Source: a bacterium
GTDB lineage: Bacteria; Patescibacteriota; Minisyncoccia; RBG-13-40-8-A
Assembly: GCA_030692145.1 (NCBI GenBank)
Contig: JAUYCU010000037.1
Span: 1-14,423, forward strand
Direction of reading: 5' to 3'
Length of the DNA stretch: 14,423 nucleotides
Shown: piece after piece, positions 13,330 through 14,423 of the stretch
Position numbering within the stretch: the stretch's first letter is position 1
How the letters are laid out: each line of letters opens with the position of its first letter
Translations under genes and position numbers: made by a program
The notes under the pieces: model-generated
The model's database searches: none
Told to the model about the DNA's origin: nothing
What the model saw: the letters and a program-made list of their open reading frames with translations, nothing else

Positions 13330-14421
13330 TTAAAATAATTTAATTACATCTCTGAAGGTAACGACAATCATCAAAAGAATCAGAATTGCGAAACCGATTG
13401 CGTTAGCCGTTCTTTCGGTTTTGAATTTTATCGGCTTGCCCTTGATTTTTTCTATCAAAAGAAATAACAATCTCCCGCCGTCCAGAGCGGGAAAAGGCAA
13501 AGCGTTCAAAATCGCCAAATTAATCGATAAAATAGCGGCAAATTGCAGAACATAAACCCAACCCAATTTAACCATATGCGTGGTCATGTTATAAATTCCT
13601 ACAGGACCGGCCACCTCACCAATCATCGTTCCTTTCATAATCAGGGTTTTAATCAATAAATAAAACAAACTGACCATAGTAACGACCATTTGTCCCGTTG
13701 TCTTGATTCCAAGCCAAATTGCTTCATACCAGGGATGGGAAATCAATCCGGTTTTCGCCATAGCAATTCCCGTTGCTCCCTCGCCTTCGGGTGGGTTTGG
13801 CCTTGGTGTCATTTTTTGGGAAAGTATTTCGTTTCCCCTTTTAAATATTATTTGAATTTCCTCTCCGATATGCAAAGAAATAAAATTTTGTACTTCTTCG
13901 ATTGTTTTGATTTTTATTGATTCCGTTTTAAAGGACAGCTCCTGAATCGAATCCCCGATTTTTATTCCGGCAATTTCCGCCGGCGAATTTTTTGCCACTT
14001 CGATAATTTGAATTTGAATATTTTTTGCGTTTACATCTTCCCCGTTTTCAATGATTGTCGGTACACCTATACCATGTACGATGGAAAGAAAAATCGCGGC
14101 TACCACCAAATTCATAAATACTCCGGCTAAAAGTATAATTGCTCTTTGCCAGGCGGGTTTGTTGTAAAAAGCAAATTTACTTTTCGTGTCCTTTCCGTCT
14201 CTTTCTTCGCCGTAAATTTTCACAAACCCCCCGATCGGAATTAAGTTTAGCGAATAAACCGTTTCTCCTTTCTTAAAAGAAAAAATTCGGGGCGGGAAAC
14301 CGAACCCGAACTCTTCGACCCTCACTCCGGATTTTTTTGCACTGACAAAATGACCCAATTCGTGAGCAAAAATCAAAATACCCAGTATTAGAATCGCGAC
14401 AACAATAGTCAAAAAAACCAT
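13330..14421 (-). CDS. rseP: RseP-type site-2 (intramembrane) zinc metalloprotease
   Basis: Proteins of this M50B family cleave membrane-spanning substrates such as anti-sigma factors and leftover signal peptides. The 363-residue product has HELGHF (20-25, zinc ligands His20 and His24 and catalytic Glu21) inside the first transmembrane helix, one PDZ domain (about 138-205), AGPVGI (271-276), and the third zinc ligand Asp314 in NALPFPALDGGR (306-317). E. coli RseP (450 residues) has two PDZ domains; a single one is common in other bacteria. The ATG at 14419-14421 is only 2 bases from the window edge. It gives a normal short N-terminus before HExxH, so the gene is probably complete, but its upstream signals cannot be seen. 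It is followed by proS after 4 bases. The substrate is not known here. Confidence 0.95.
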   Translation of the reverse strand: MVFLTIVVAILILGILIFAHELGHFVSAKKSGVRVEEFGFGFPPRIFSFKKGETVYSLNLIPIGGFVKIYGEERDGKDTKSKFAFYNKPAWQRAIILLAGVFMNLVVAAIFLSIVHGIGVPTIIENGEDVNAKNIQIQIIEVAKNSPAEIAGIKIGDSIQELSFKTESIKIKTIEEVQNFISLHIGEEIQIIFKRGNEILSQKMTPRPNPPEGEGATGIAMAKTGLISHPWYEAIWLGIKTTGQMVVTMVSLFYLLIKTLIMKGTMIGEVAGPVGIYNMTTHMVKLGWVYVLQFAAILSINLAILNALPFPALDGGRLLFLLIEKIKGKPIKFKTERTANAIGFAILILLMIVVTFRDVIKLF

Positions 14422-14423
14422 AA

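Noticed and set aside
1..14423. tRNA genes, insertion sequences, toxin-antitoxin or defence genes
   Set aside because: I looked for transposase, CCA-ended cloverleaf, nuclease and toxin-like signatures on both strands and saw none; coding genes leave almost no free space.

Overview
The window reads as one co-directional block on the minus strand. Fourteen protein genes fill it almost completely, and I see no RNA gene, insertion sequence, CRISPR array or credible plus-strand gene. The gene content is bacterial: a cell-shape/peptidoglycan set (rseP, mreB, mreC, mreD, mrdA, a S11 carboxypeptidase, mraY, ftsW, murG) interleaved with three aminoacyl-tRNA synthetases (proS, aspS, gltX) and greA. 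Low GC, very tight packing (gaps of 4-25 bases or short overlaps), compact synthetases and a heptameric AT-rich intergenic repeat suggest a streamlined genome of the Candidate Phyla Radiation (Patescibacteria, probably Parcubacteria). That placement is an inference from gene style, not a proven taxonomy.

Layout in transcription order (right to left). Unit 1: rseP-proS-mreB-mreC-mreD-mrdA, running in from beyond the right edge, with several overlapping ends. Unit 2: greA-aspS, preceded by a 110-base gap holding a TATAAT box and a leader hairpin, and closed by a perfect palindromic terminator at 5381-5400. Unit 3: S11 carboxypeptidase-mraY-ftsW-murG-small membrane ORF, which starts from an extended -10 box (5351-5359), carries a hairpin in its leader and a large repeat-built hairpin between ftsW and murG, and ends at a hairpin terminator (544-564). 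Unit 4: gltX, which has its own TATAAT box 6 bases before its ATG and runs out of the left edge.

Functionally, MraY makes lipid I and MurG converts it to lipid II. The SEDS protein (FtsW) and the class B penicillin-binding protein (PBP2) polymerise and cross-link it. MreB/C/D organise this machinery for elongation, and the S11 enzyme trims pentapeptides. RseP is an intramembrane protease commonly found next to proS. The block looks like a fused and reduced version of the mre and dcw clusters: MurC-F, Ddl, FtsQ/A/Z and RodA are not in this window.

I found no clearly new multi-gene system. The points most worth a second look are the shortened GluRS, the AspRS without its GAD domain but with a non-discriminating signature, the inverted heptamer array between ftsW and murG, the re-used CCCCGCAG palindromes around the carboxypeptidase promoter, the odd small membrane ORF with the only strong ribosome binding site in the window, and the general lack of Shine-Dalgarno sequences.
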